Counted from the stretch's first letter, positions 1-8,901 are shown. The stretch is DNA of 64,000 nucleotides from Amycolatopsis arida (GCF_900115565.1 NZ_FOWW01000004.1:248001-312000), one strand, 5' to 3'. Numbers and translations are program-made. Notes: generated by a model from the letters alone, not told the origin.

Positions 1-1
1 C

Positions 2-958
2 TTCGACGTCCTGGTCGTGGCGAACGGCCATCACTGGGACCCGCGGTTCCCGAGCTTCCCCGGCGAGTTCACCGGCGAGTCGATGCACTCGCACGACTAC
101 GTCGACCCGGAGACTCCGCTGCGGCTGTCCGGTCAACGCGTTCTGATCGTCGGGATCGGCAACAGCGCGGCGGACATCGCGGTCGAGTTGTCCCAGCGCT
201 TCCTGGACAACACCGTGGTCCTGTCCACCCGGTCGAGCGCGTGGATCGTGCCGAAGTACATCATGGGGATCCCCGCCGACCGGCTCTTCGCCACCAGCCC
301 GTACCTTCCGCTGTCCTGGCAGCGCCGGCTGGCCCGGAAGAGCCCGGTCCTGCTGACCGGCCGGCCGGAACGGTTCGGCCTGCCCACCCCGAACCACCAC
401 TTCCTCGAGGCGCATCCCACACAGTCGCAGGAACTGCCGCTGCGGCTCGGGTCCGGCGACGTCACCGCGAAACCCGACATCCGTCGACTGGACGGCATGC
501 GGGTGCACTTCACCGACGGGACCTCCGCCGACTTCGACGTCATCGTCTACGCCACCGGCTACAACATCTCGTTCCCGTTCTTCGATCCCGACTTCCTCAG
601 CGCTCCGGACAACCGCCTCCCCCTGTACAAGCGCATGTTCAAGCCCGGCCTCGACGACCTCGCGTTCGTCGGTTTCGCCCAGGCGACGCCGACCCTCTTC
701 CCGTTCGTGGAATGCCAGGCCCGGCTGCTCGCCGCCTATCTCGCCGGTACCTACCGGCCGCCCGAGGAGGGGGACATGTGGCGCGTCATCGCCCGGGACG
801 AGAAACGGTTCGTGGGACACTTCGCCGACCGGCCGCGGCACACCCAGCAGGTCGACTACTTCGTCTACGAGCACGACATTCGCGCCCGCGAGCTGCCGGC
901 CGGCTGGCGTCGGGTGCGGGAGCACGGCCCGGTACCGCTCGCGGGGAGGGCCCGGTGA
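2..958 (+). CDS. Flavin-dependent monooxygenase (FMO family), 5' truncated by window edge
   Basis: The reading frame is open from the window edge, so the FAD-binding N-terminus is missing. The visible part carries the FMO fingerprint (FTGESMHSHDY, the FxGxxxH pattern), then the NADPH Rossmann motif (VGIGNSAAD), then ATGY near the C-terminus, which is typical of FMOs. Members of this family use NADPH and oxygen to oxygenate nitrogen, sulfur or a ketone. The FMO-type fingerprint differs from the Baeyer-Villiger type of the two other flavoproteins in this cluster, so heteroatom oxidation is the more likely role. It overlaps the TetR gene by four bases. The substrate cannot be inferred. Confidence 0.85.
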   Translation, partial: FDVLVVANGHHWDPRFPSFPGEFTGESMHSHDYVDPETPLRLSGQRVLIVGIGNSAADIAVELSQRFLDNTVVLSTRSSAWIVPKYIMGIPADRLFATSPYLPLSWQRRLARKSPVLLTGRPERFGLPTPNHHFLEAHPTQSQELPLRLGSGDVTAKPDIRRLDGMRVHFTDGTSADFDVIVYATGYNISFPFFDPDFLSAPDNRLPLYKRMFKPGLDDLAFVGFAQATPTLFPFVECQARLLAAYLAGTYRPPEEGDMWRVIARDEKRFVGHFADRPRHTQQVDYFVYEHDIRARELPAGWRRVREHGPVPLAGRAR

Positions 959-1581
959 CCCCGGCCGAGCACGTCCTGGACCGCCGCCCGCCCAACCGCG
1001 GGGACCAGCGGCGAAGGGCCCTGCTCACCGCGCTCGACCAGCTGCTGCGCGAGGACACCCTCGCCGCGATCAACGTGCGGGACATCTCGCGCAGGGCCGA
1101 GGTCACGCGCTCGGCGTTCTACTTCTACTTCGAGAACAAGGCCGTCGCGGTCGCGGCCCTGTGCAACGAGATGTACCAGGAGGCGTTCACCGCCGGCGCG
1201 ATCCTGCTCAGCGGGGAGGGCACCCCGGCGGAACGGATCCGGCGCACGATCGCCGGACTGTTCGAGACGTGGGCGAGGCACCGGCACGTCTTCCGCGCGA
1301 TGCTGGACGCCAGGGACGCCGACGAGACCGTGCGCGCGCTGTGGGACGACGACCGCGAGTCGTTCGTGCCCACGATCGCCACCATGATCGAGGCCGAGCG
1401 CACGGCGGGTCACGCCCCGGAGGGGCCGGACGCCCGGCTGCTCGCCACCGTCCTGCTGGAGCTCAACGACCGCGCACTGGAACGGCTCTCCCGAGGCGGG
1501 CCGGCGAGCCCACCGGCCGGCGAGCTCCAGGACGCGCTGGTGACCGTCTGGCTGCGCACCATCTACGGCAGGTGCCCATGA
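955..1581 (+). CDS. TetR-family transcriptional regulator
   Basis: A 208-residue protein with an N-terminal helix-turn-helix (INVRDISRRAEVTRSAFYFYF, roughly residues 40-60) that matches the TetR recognition helix pattern, and a longer alpha-helical ligand-binding part. The start is GTG, overlapping the stop of the monooxygenase. The next gene overlaps it by four bases, so it sits inside an operon with the enzymes it probably controls. A plausible target is the 14-bp palindrome at 4028-4059 in front of the exporter gene, but this is inference; another regulator could bind there. Confidence 0.88.
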   Translation: MTPAEHVLDRRPPNRGDQRRRALLTALDQLLREDTLAAINVRDISRRAEVTRSAFYFYFENKAVAVAALCNEMYQEAFTAGAILLSGEGTPAERIRRTIAGLFETWARHRHVFRAMLDARDADETVRALWDDDRESFVPTIATMIEAERTAGHAPEGPDARLLATVLLELNDRALERLSRGGPASPPAGELQDALVTVWLRTIYGRCP

Positions 1582-2498
1582 CCTCCTCGCCCTCCTCGCC
1601 CTTCACCTTCCCCGTGGGGGAGGGCAGCTGCGCCGCGCGACGGTTCGCGGCCACCACCGACGCCCTGCGCACCGCCGCCGGCCGCCCCTGCGTGGTCATG
1701 GCTCACGGGTTCGGCGCCACCCGCGACTGCGGGCTCGACGCCGTCGCCGGCGAGCTCGCCGACACCGGCCTCGACGTCCTGGCATTCGACTACCGGGGCT
1801 TCGGTGAGAGCGGCGGCACGCCCCGGCAGCGGGTGTCGGTCGGCCGGCAGCTGGCCGACTACCGGGCCGCGGTGGCCGCCGCGCGCGGCCTGGACGGCGT
1901 GGACCCCCGGCGCGTCGTGCTGTGGGGCGCGTCGCTGGCCGGCGGCCACGTGCTCGCCGCCGGCGCGCGGGACCCGGACGTGGCCGCCATCGTGTCGCTG
2001 GTGCCGATGGTGGACGGCCTCGCGGCGGCCCGGCACGCGGTCCGCCACCACCGGCCGGGCACGCTGGCCCGGTCGGCGGCGGTGGCCGCGCGCGGGTGGG
2101 CCGCCCGGCTGGCCGGCCGGGCCGTGCCGCCGGTGCCGCTGGTCGGCCGGCCGGGCTCGGCCGCGGCACTGTCCCTGCCGGGGCAGTTCGAGGCGTACAC
2201 CGCGTTGGCCGGGCCGAGCTGGCGCAACGAGATCGACCCCACGGCCGCCCTCGAGGTCGGCCGGTACCGGCCGACCCGGCACGCCCGGCGGATCCGCGCC
2301 CCGTTGCTGGTGCAGATCGCCGACCTCGACCGGCTCAGCCCGCCGCACGCCGCCGCCAGGGCCGGCGCGGCCGGGCGCGCCGAGGTGCGGCACTACCCCT
2401 GCGACCACTTCGACGTCTTTCCCGGCAACCCGTGGTACCGCCAGGTGATCGAGCACCAGCTCGCGTTCCTGCGCCGGCACCTGCGGGACGAGCGGTGA
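1578..2498 (+). CDS. Alpha/beta-hydrolase
   Basis: A 306-residue alpha/beta-hydrolase. The oxyanion-hole region is HGFGAT, the nucleophile elbow is GASLAG with Ser119, and a candidate acid (DLDR) and histidine (DHFDVF) lie near the C-terminus in the expected order. The pattern resembles the dienelactone hydrolase/peptidase S15-like branch. It overlaps the TetR gene by four bases. Within the cluster it may hydrolyse an ester, lactone or thioester intermediate, perhaps an ester made by a Baeyer-Villiger enzyme; that role is only inferred from neighbourhood. Confidence 0.85.
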   Translation: MTSSPSSPFTFPVGEGSCAARRFAATTDALRTAAGRPCVVMAHGFGATRDCGLDAVAGELADTGLDVLAFDYRGFGESGGTPRQRVSVGRQLADYRAAVAAARGLDGVDPRRVVLWGASLAGGHVLAAGARDPDVAAIVSLVPMVDGLAAARHAVRHHRPGTLARSAAVAARGWAARLAGRAVPPVPLVGRPGSAAALSLPGQFEAYTALAGPSWRNEIDPTAALEVGRYRPTRHARRIRAPLLVQIADLDRLSPPHAAARAGAAGRAEVRHYPCDHFDVFPGNPWYRQVIEHQLAFLRRHLRDER

Positions 2499-2508
2499 GG
2501 AGGGTGCG

Positions 2509-3195
2509 GTGCCGAACGGCCACCTGATCCAGGGCGAGCGGGTCACCATGCCGGTGCGGGTGCGCGACGGCACCGCCTGCTCGGCGATGTTCGCGGTCCG
2601 CGCGCCGGCGGCCCGGGCGGTGCTGGCGTACTCCGGGATGGACGTGGCCGAGCCGGTCCCCGGCTACGCGGTCTGCTCGCTGGTGTTCGTCCGCTACGTC
2701 GACAGCGACCTGGGGCCGTACCACGAGTTCGGCGTGGCGTTCCTCGTCCGGTCCCCGGTCGGGCGCGGGGTCTTCATCCACTGGCTCCCGGTCAACCAAC
2801 CGTTCACATTGGACGCCGGGAGGTCGATCTGGGGCTTTCCCAAGGTGCTGGCCGACATCGACCTCTCACTGGCCGGGCGCACCAGGCGCTGCGTGGTCCG
2901 CCACGACGGGCAGCTGGTCGTCGACCTGACGGTGAAGCCGGGCGTCCCGATGCCCGGCCGCGCTGGGGCCACCAACGTCGACGCCTACACCTGGCAGGAC
3001 GGTGTACTCCGCCGCACGCCCTGGGACCTTCGGGCCGGCCGGGTGCGGAGCCGGCCGGGTGGCGCCGTGCTGCGCCTCGGCGAGCATCCGATCGCGGAGG
3101 AGCTCCGCCGGATGGGGCTGCCCACAACGGCCCTCGCCACCAGCGGCATCGGCCGGATGGAGATGACGTTCGGCGAGGCGGAGGTGATCGGATGA
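2509..3195 (+). CDS. Acetoacetate decarboxylase (ADC)-family protein
   Basis: A 228-residue protein with the ADC fold signature: the segment GPYHEFGVAF, then SIWGFPK containing Lys112, which aligns with the Schiff-base lysine region of acetoacetate decarboxylase. ADC-like proteins in secondary metabolism can act as decarboxylases, aldolases or cyclases on beta-keto or aromatic precursors. The GTG start is ten bases after the hydrolase stop, and the next gene overlaps it by four bases, so it is co-transcribed with the tailoring genes around it. Substrate unknown. Confidence 0.75.
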   Translation: MPNGHLIQGERVTMPVRVRDGTACSAMFAVRAPAARAVLAYSGMDVAEPVPGYAVCSLVFVRYVDSDLGPYHEFGVAFLVRSPVGRGVFIHWLPVNQPFTLDAGRSIWGFPKVLADIDLSLAGRTRRCVVRHDGQLVVDLTVKPGVPMPGRAGATNVDAYTWQDGVLRRTPWDLRAGRVRSRPGGAVLRLGEHPIAEELRRMGLPTTALATSGIGRMEMTFGEAEVIG

Positions 3196-3968
3196 CGGGC
3201 GGGCGAGGTGGCGCGGCACTGGTGACCGGGGCAGCCAGCGGGCTCGGTCGGTTGGCCGCCCTGCGATTGGCCGCCGCCGGCACCCCGGTGGCGGCGCTCG
3301 ACGTGGACGGCGCGAACCTGGCGCGCACCGCTCGCCGCGCACCCGGCATGCGGGCGTACGCGTGCGACGTCACCGACGAGGCCGCCGTGCGGGAGGCGGT
3401 CGCCGCGGCCACGGCCGAGCTCGGTCCGATCGAGCTGGTCGTGCACGCGGCCGGGTTGTGCCGGGTGGGCAGGGCCCTGGACCAGCCGCTGGACGAGCTG
3501 CGCCGGGTGCTCGAGGTCAACTACCTGGGGACCGTGCACGTCGCGCGGGCGACCGTGCCGGCGATGGTGGACCGCGGTCGCGGGACCCTGCTCGTGTTCG
3601 GTTCGATCGCCGGGTGGGTCCCCTCACCGCGGCTGGCCGCCTACGCGACGTCGAAGTTCGCGGTGACCGCGTTCTGCGAGGTGCTCGCCCAGGAGACCGC
3701 GGGCACCGGTGTCCGGGTGGTCTGCGCCTGCCCCGACCACGTGGAGACGCCACTGGCCGACGGGGTACGCGCCGCCGACCCGACCGTCCTCGGTGGACGG
3801 ACCGGCGCCGATCCCGCCGCCGTGCTCGACGCCGTCGACCGGGCACTGGCGAGCCCCCGACCGCCGCTGTTCCTCTTCCCTGGCCGGAGCGCCCGGTATC
3901 TCTGGCGTGCCCGGCGCCTGGCGCCTCGGCTGCTCGGCCGGGTCATCACCCGCCACGTCCGCGCCTGA
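3192..3968 (+). CDS. Short-chain dehydrogenase/reductase (SDR)
   Basis: A classical SDR of 258 residues: cofactor motif TGAASGLG near the N-terminus, NAG-equivalent HAAG, catalytic serine in FGSIAG, and YATSK active-site Tyr and Lys. The C-terminal tail is rich in Arg and Leu, unlike the tight tail of many soluble SDRs, so membrane contact is possible. It is the last gene of the opening operon and overlaps the ADC-family gene by four bases. It probably interconverts an alcohol and a ketone; its partner substrate is not identifiable. Confidence 0.87.
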   Translation: MTGGRGGAALVTGAASGLGRLAALRLAAAGTPVAALDVDGANLARTARRAPGMRAYACDVTDEAAVREAVAAATAELGPIELVVHAAGLCRVGRALDQPLDELRRVLEVNYLGTVHVARATVPAMVDRGRGTLLVFGSIAGWVPSPRLAAYATSKFAVTAFCEVLAQETAGTGVRVVCACPDHVETPLADGVRAADPTVLGGRTGADPAAVLDAVDRALASPRPPLFLFPGRSARYLWRARRLAPRLLGRVITRHVRA

Positions 3969-4027
3969 GCCGGGCGGCGGTCGGGAGGTCAGCGGAACAC
4001 CGCCGACGTTCATCCCGTTGTGGTACA

Positions 4028-4059
4028 CCCGTATGTGATACGACTGTATCACATACGGG
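4028..4059. promoter_or_regulatory. Perfect 14-bp inverted repeat, probable repressor operator for the exporter gene
   Basis: Arms CCCGTATGTGATAC and GTATCACATACGGG are perfect complements separated by GACT. The right arm runs into the ribosome-binding sequence GGGAGG of the exporter gene. The length and spacing fit a dimeric TetR-family repressor, and a TetR gene lies 3 kb upstream. The element is also AT-richer than its surroundings. Binding by that TetR is inferred. Confidence 0.75.
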
Positions 4060-4070
4060 AGGTGGCGACG

Positions 4071-5471
4071 ATGGTCCGAGCGGGGGCGACCACGCCGGTG
4101 GTGGGGGAGCGCCGGGGCGCCGGCGCGGTCCTGGCGCTGGCCTGCGTGGCGCAGCTGCTGGTGGTGCTCGACGTCTCGGTGATCAACGTCGCGTTGCCGT
4201 CGATCCGCGCCGACCTCGACCTCACGCCCGCGGGCGCCCAGTGGGTGGCCACGGCGTACCTGCTGGCCTTCGGTGGCCTCCTGCTGCTCGGTGGTCGGCT
4301 GGCCGACCTGTACGGCCGGCGGCGCGCCGTCGTCGCCGGGCTCGGCGTCGTCACGGTGGCCAGCGTGGTCGGCGGCGTCGCGGGCGATCCAGCCGTGCTG
4401 GTCGCCGCCCGCGCCGCGCAGGGGATGGGCGGCGCGGTGCTCGCCCCGGCCACCCTGACCCTGGTCACGACCACCTTCGCCGAGGGGTCGCGGCGCACCT
4501 GGGCGCTGGCGATCTGGACGGCCACGAGCGTGGCCGGCGGGGCCGCGGGCAGCCTGCTCGGCGGTGTGCTGACCGAGTACCTGTCCTGGCGGGCCACCCT
4601 GCTGGTCAACGTGCCGGCCGGCGGAATGGCGCTGGTCGCCGCGCTCCGCGTCCTGAGCGCGGACGCCCGGCCGGGCCGCGGCCGGCTCGACGTCCCGGGA
4701 GCGTTGCTGGCCACCGCCGGCCTCGCGGCGCTGACCCTCGGGGTCGCCTCCGCCCGGGACCACGGCTGGGCCGACCAGCGCACGCTGACGGCGACGGCCG
4801 CCGGGCTCACCGTGCTGGCGGCGTTCGTCGTGGTCGAGGCCCGGTTCGCCAACGAGCCGGTGCTGCCGCCGCGGCTGCTCCGCCGGCGCGGCCTCGCGGT
4901 CGGCAACGTCGTGATGCTGCTCGCCGCCGCCGGCTTCCAGGCCGCGATGTGGTACTTCCTGACCTTCTTCATGCAGGACGCGTTGCACTACGGCCCGTTG
5001 AGGACCGGGCTGGGCTTCCTCCCGCACACCCTGTTGACGGTCGTGGTCGGCTGGCGGGTCACCCCCTGGCTCCTGCGCCACCTCACCAGCCGCACGCTGG
5101 TCGTCGCCGGCGCCCTGCTCGCCGCCGCCGGGTTCGCCTGGCAGAGCCGGGGCACCCCGGACAGCGGCTACCTGGCCGGCGTCCTCGGCCCCGCACTGCT
5201 GCTCGCCAGCGGCGGCGGGCTGCTCAACACTCCGCTGACCGCCACCGTCACCGCCGGGGTCCCCGCCGCCGACGCCGGGGCCGCTTCCGGCCTGATGAAC
5301 ACCACCAAGCAGGTCGGTGGCGCCCTCGGCCTGTCCGCGCTGCTCGCGGCCGCCGGCGGTCCACAAGCGACGGTGGACTACCGGAGCGCCTTCCTCGGCG
5401 GCGCGGTGGTCCTGCTCGTCGCCGCGGCGACGGCGCTCGCCCTCCCGACCTTCCGCGACGACCGCGGCTGA
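4071..5471 (+). CDS. MFS transporter, DHA2 (EmrB/QacA-type) drug exporter
   Basis: A 466-residue, very hydrophobic protein with motif LDVSVINVALPSI in the first membrane helix and GGRLADLYGRR in the first cytoplasmic loop, both typical of 14-helix DHA2 exporters. ATG at 4071 has GGGAGG six bases upstream and is preferred over the upstream GTG. A 14-bp palindrome lies just before it and a strong hairpin follows it, so it is its own transcription unit. It is probably a proton-driven exporter for the cluster product or an intermediate, controlled by a TetR-type repressor. Confidence 0.9.
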   Translation: MVRAGATTPVVGERRGAGAVLALACVAQLLVVLDVSVINVALPSIRADLDLTPAGAQWVATAYLLAFGGLLLLGGRLADLYGRRRAVVAGLGVVTVASVVGGVAGDPAVLVAARAAQGMGGAVLAPATLTLVTTTFAEGSRRTWALAIWTATSVAGGAAGSLLGGVLTEYLSWRATLLVNVPAGGMALVAALRVLSADARPGRGRLDVPGALLATAGLAALTLGVASARDHGWADQRTLTATAAGLTVLAAFVVVEARFANEPVLPPRLLRRRGLAVGNVVMLLAAAGFQAAMWYFLTFFMQDALHYGPLRTGLGFLPHTLLTVVVGWRVTPWLLRHLTSRTLVVAGALLAAAGFAWQSRGTPDSGYLAGVLGPALLLASGGGLLNTPLTATVTAGVPAADAGAASGLMNTTKQVGGALGLSALLAAAGGPQATVDYRSAFLGGAVVLLVAAATALALPTFRDDRG

Positions 5472-5526
5472 CGTCCGGGGTGCCGTTGGTCGAAACAGTC
5501 TCTCCCGGCACTGAACCCGTGAACAG

Positions 5527-5561
5527 GTGGTCCGGGAGTCCCGCAGGGGCTCCCGGACCAC
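5527..5561 (+). terminator. Hairpin terminator after the exporter gene
   Basis: Perfect 12-base arms, GTGGTCCGGGAG and CTCCCGGACCAC, around an 11-base loop, 56 bases after the exporter stop codon. There is no U-tract, as is common in actinomycetes. The position between two plus-strand units supports termination. Confidence 0.7.
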
Positions 5562-5653
5562 GCCGCGTCGGCCGTTCGGTGTAGGCATGCTTCCTCTCCG
5601 ACACGACCGCCACCGCTCCGTCCGGCGCAGCGGTGACGCCACTCCGACATCCG

Positions 5654-5682
5654 TTGAGAGCAGTGCGCGCCGCTGCTAGTGT
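5654..5682 (+). promoter_or_regulatory. Promoter for the first StrR-type regulator
   Basis: A -35 box TTGAGA and a -10 box TAGTGT are separated by exactly 17 bases, a good match to the principal sigma factor consensus. The -10 lies about 110 bases before the ATG at 5794, leaving a leader of roughly 105 bases. Confidence 0.6.
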
Positions 5683-5793
5683 CCCGAGTTCGAGCGCGGC
5701 GTGGATCATGGCGGGTCGGTCGTCGCGGCTGGCTCTCGGCGTTCCCGCGTCGCGTTACCTGGGGTGGATTGTCGGATCGATGGGAACCTGACA

Positions 5794-6785
5794 ATGAACC
5801 GGCGGCCAGTCGTCGACACGGAAGCCCTCCTGTCCCACCGCCCGGTGGAGATGGTCGACCTCCGCGCCCTGCGGAGAGCGGACTCCCCCGCCGGTCGGGG
5901 GAGGACCACGAGCACGTTCGCACCCTCGCCGAGTCCGGCGCCGAGTTGCCGCCGATCCTGGTCAACCGCAGGACGATGCGGGTCATCGACGGTACCCACC
6001 GGGTGCTGGCCGCGGTGCTGCGCGGGCAGCACACCATCCCGGCCCGGTTCGTCGAGTGCGACGACGAGCAGGCGTTCGTCTTCGCCGTGGAGGCCAACAT
6101 CGCGCATGGCCTCCCGCTGTCGCGGCAGGATCGGACCGCGGCGGTCCGCCGGATCATCGCCACCCACCCGCAGTGGTCGGACCGCGCGATCGCGGCCTTC
6201 ACCGGGCTGGCGCACAAGACGGTCGGCGCCATCCGCCGGCGTTCGAGTGGGGAAGGTCCCCAGTCGCACACCCGGCGCGGCCGGGACGGGCGGCTGCGTC
6301 CGGTGGACGGCGCGCACCGGCACCGAGAGGCCGGCCGGCTGCTGGCCGTCCGGCCGGACGCGTCGCTGCGCGAGGTCGCGGCGGAGGCCGGGGTGTGCGC
6401 GTCCACGGTGCGGGACGCGCGGGACCGGCTGCGGCGCGGCGAGGACCCGGTGCTGCCGACGCAACGCGGCGCGTCGCGCGGCACCGGCCGTACCGCGGCC
6501 GTGGCGGCGACCCCGCTGAATCGGCCGGCCGACCACGGGCACCACGTCGCGTTGCTGCGCACCCTGCGCGGCGATCCCTCGCTTCGGCTGTCCGAGTCCG
6601 GGCGCACCCTGCTGCACCTGCTCCGGGTGTGCACAGTGGACGAGGCGGGCTGGGATCGGTTGCGGGACAACGTGCCCGCGCACTGCGCCGATCTGGTCGT
6701 GCGAGCGGCCAGGGAGTGCGGGCAGGCGTGGCAGGAGTTCGCCGTGGAGGTGGAGCGGCGGGCCAACCGCCGCCGGTCCGGCTGA
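5794..6785 (+). CDS. StrR-family (ParB-like) pathway activator, with an apparent frameshift near 5885-5889
   Basis: The protein has a ParB/sulfiredoxin-like N-terminal part (PPILVNRRTMRVIDGTHR) and a helix-turn-helix (WSDRAIAAFTGLAHKTVGAI), the layout of StrR, NovG and Tei15-type activators. ATG at 5794 gives an N-terminus (RPVEMVDLRAL, then SP) that aligns with the paralogue at 12196 (RPTELVPLDAL, then SP). The rest of the homology lies in another frame. One extra C in the run 5885-5889 would join them as ADSPRRSGED, matching DGSPRSSGAD. So this is a real frameshift mutation, a slippage site or a sequencing error. No alternative start in the downstream frame restores the conserved N-terminus. 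Confidence 0.8.
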
Positions 6786-6878
6786 TCGCGGCCGGGACCG
6801 CACGCGCCTTCCCCGCACGCCGCCCCTTCCGGCACGATCGGGCCGGACCGGTTGCGCCGACCAGGGATCGGGTGGCAC

Positions 6879-8342
6879 ATGACGACGGAGGAACATCACC
6901 GGGTGGTGATCGTGGGCGCCGGCCTCGGCGGCATCGGCGCCGCGGTCCGGCTCTTCCGCAAGGGAGTCTCGGATCTGGTGATCCTGGAGGCCGCCGGGAG
7001 CCCGGGCGGGACCTGGCGGGTCAACTCGTATCCGGGGTGCCAGTGCGACATCCCGTCGAACCTCTACTCGCTGTCGTTCGCCCCCAACGCGGCCTGGTCG
7101 ACCACGTTCCCGTTGCAACCGGAGATCCAGGACTACGTGCTGGACGTGACCGCCCGGTTCGACCTGGACAAGGTGATCCGCTACCACACCGAGCTCCGTC
7201 GGGCTCGGTGGGACGCGACGGCCGCGCGCTGGCGGCTGACCACCTCGGCCGGCCGACTCAGCGCCGACGTCCTGGTCCTCGCGCTGGGGTTCCTGTCCCA
7301 GCCGTTCGTGCCGCCGATCGACGGCCTCGACCGGTTCCGCGGCGCGGCGTTCCACTCCGCGGAGTGGAACCACGGGGTCGACCTGACCGGCCGGCGCGTC
7401 GCCGTGGTGGGGACCGGCGCCTCCGCCGTCCAGCTGATCCCGGAGATCGCCGACCGGGTCGGCCACCTCGACGTGTACCAGCGCACGCCCGCGTGGGTGC
7501 TGCCGCATCCCAACCGGCGGGTCACCGGGGCGGAACGCTGGCTGTACCGGCACCTTCCGGTCAGCCAGACCGCCCGCAGGGCCCTCACGTTCGTCGGCTC
7601 CGAGGCCCGGCACGCCGTGCTGACCAAGCCGGGGGCGCTGAACCGGGTCGCGCGCGCGCTCGGCCGGTGGAACATCCGCAGGGCCATCCGGGACCCGGAC
7701 CTGGCCGACAGGGTGACGCCGCGGTACGAGCTGGGCTGCAAGCGGGTGCTGCTGTCCAACCGGTACTACCCGGCGCTGGCCCGCCCCGACGTCGACGTGA
7801 TCAACGACCACGTGGTCGCCACCACCGCCGGAGGGGTGGTCAGCGGGTCGGGGGAGGAGCGGCCGGCCGACGTCGTCGTGTTCGCCACCGGGTTCCAGGT
7901 CACCGGCAGGGCCGACTTCGCCCGGATCCACGGCGCCGGCGGCCAGGACCTCGCCGCCGACTTCGCCGAGCACGGTGCCTACCTCGGGGTCACGGCTTCC
8001 GGCTTCCCCAATCTGTTCTGCATCGGCGGACCCACCAGCGGGGTGGGGCACACCTCGTTCCTGTTCATGCTGGAGTCCCAGCAGGCCTACGTCGCGGACG
8101 CGGTGGCCGCGATGGCGGCGCGGTCGTGGGCCGCGGTCGACGTGCGGCGTGAGGTCCAGGACGGGTACTTCGCCGAGATCCAGCGGGCCAGCACCGACAA
8201 GGTGTGGCTGACCGGCTGCACGAGCTGGTTCCTCGACGGCAAGGGGCGCAACGTCGCCGTCTGGCCCGGCTACTCCTGGACGTTCCACCGCCGCACCCGG
8301 CGGTTCGACCCCGGCGCCTACCACGTCGTGCCCGCGCGGTGA
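6879..8342 (+). CDS. Baeyer-Villiger-type flavin monooxygenase
   Basis: A 487-residue flavoprotein with an N-terminal FAD motif (GAGLGG, residues 13-18), the Baeyer-Villiger fingerprint FRGAAFHSAEW near residue 152, and a second Rossmann motif (GTGASAVQ) for NADPH. The family inserts oxygen next to a ketone to give an ester or lactone, and some members oxidise heteroatoms. ATG at 6879 follows a weak purine-rich stretch. It has a close paralogue at 30495-32015 in the same cluster, suggesting two successive oxidations or two related substrates. Target unknown. Confidence 0.88.
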   Translation: MTTEEHHRVVIVGAGLGGIGAAVRLFRKGVSDLVILEAAGSPGGTWRVNSYPGCQCDIPSNLYSLSFAPNAAWSTTFPLQPEIQDYVLDVTARFDLDKVIRYHTELRRARWDATAARWRLTTSAGRLSADVLVLALGFLSQPFVPPIDGLDRFRGAAFHSAEWNHGVDLTGRRVAVVGTGASAVQLIPEIADRVGHLDVYQRTPAWVLPHPNRRVTGAERWLYRHLPVSQTARRALTFVGSEARHAVLTKPGALNRVARALGRWNIRRAIRDPDLADRVTPRYELGCKRVLLSNRYYPALARPDVDVINDHVVATTAGGVVSGSGEERPADVVVFATGFQVTGRADFARIHGAGGQDLAADFAEHGAYLGVTASGFPNLFCIGGPTSGVGHTSFLFMLESQQAYVADAVAAMAARSWAAVDVRREVQDGYFAEIQRASTDKVWLTGCTSWFLDGKGRNVAVWPGYSWTFHRRTRRFDPGAYHVVPAR

Positions 8343-8394
8343 AACCCCTGTCGTGGCAACGATTCCGCCACCGGTCCGTCCGGTGTGGAGAGCT

Positions 8395-8423
8395 TGTGCA
8401 CACCGTCGGCGCCGCCGTAGCGT
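8395..8423 (+). promoter_or_regulatory. Promoter of the SRPBCC-P450 unit, leaderless type
   Basis: TTGTGC and TAGCGT are 17 bases apart. The -10 box ends seven bases before the GTG start at 8431, so transcription would begin at or next to the start codon and the mRNA would be leaderless. Confidence 0.55.
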
Positions 8424-8430
8424 CGGTCGC

Positions 8431-8901
8431 GTGATCGACGCGCGAACCACCATGTTCATCCGGTCGACGCCCGAGGCCGTCCTCGAGTTCGTGATGGACA
8501 TCGAGCGTTACCAGGAAATCGACGAGAAGATCCGCCCGGTGCTGTGGTCGCGGCGGGAGGGCCACCTCACCGAGTTCGCCTTCCGGCCCCGGCTGGCCGG
8601 GCTGCTCGGGCCCAAGGTGGTCTCCCAGGAGCGGCTCACGCCTGGCCGGCGGGTCGACATCCAGCTGGCGCCGGCACCGCACAACCGCCTCGCCAGGGCG
8701 CTCACCCACTACGAGGCCAGCTTCGAGTGCGTTCCGGTGGCGGGCGGCACGGAGGTGATCCGCTCGGAGCGATTTCGGGTGAACCGCGGGTTCCGGTGGC
8801 TGCTCGAGCCGTTCCTGAAGCGCACCATGCCGGGCCTGGTCCGGGAGGAGCTGCGCCTGGCGAAACGGAAGCTGGAGGAGAGCCAGCCGGCCGCCGGCTG
8901 A
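8431..8901 (+). CDS. SRPBCC-family protein (START/polyketide-cyclase-like)
   Basis: A 156-residue protein with the SRPBCC pattern: STPEAVLEFVMDIERY at the N-terminus, a central beta-rich part and a long C-terminal helix ending in LRLAKRKL. These proteins have a deep hydrophobic cavity and act as lipid or polyketide binders, aromatase/cyclases or heme-independent catalysts. It is clearly paralogous to the protein at 29905-30441 (shared FVxD, LTEFxFRPRL and LLEPxL blocks). GTG at 8431 is chosen because a -10 box ends seven bases upstream, giving a leaderless message. Likely handles or cyclises a pathway intermediate. Confidence 0.78.
   Translation: MIDARTTMFIRSTPEAVLEFVMDIERYQEIDEKIRPVLWSRREGHLTEFAFRPRLAGLLGPKVVSQERLTPGRRVDIQLAPAPHNRLARALTHYEASFECVPVAGGTEVIRSERFRVNRGFRWLLEPFLKRTMPGLVREELRLAKRKLEESQPAAG

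Larger units (their letters stand above)
5472..5793. other. Intergenic region between exporter and first StrR-type regulator
   Basis: No gene is supported here. The first part holds the exporter's terminator hairpin and the second part a good vegetative-type promoter, described separately. A short inverted repeat, ATTGTC and GACAAT with a 16-base spacer (5768-5795), touches the next start codon; it is too short to call an operator with confidence. Confidence 0.6.

Noticed and set aside
5768-5795. ATTGTC/GACAAT inverted repeat touching the first StrR-type start codon
   Set aside because: Arms of only six bases with a 16-base gap can arise by chance; no second copy seen.
5701-6519. Alternative start in another frame for the first StrR-type gene
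   Set aside because: Only residues from 5794 to about 5890 are homologous in that frame; beyond the C-run its translation is a shadow.
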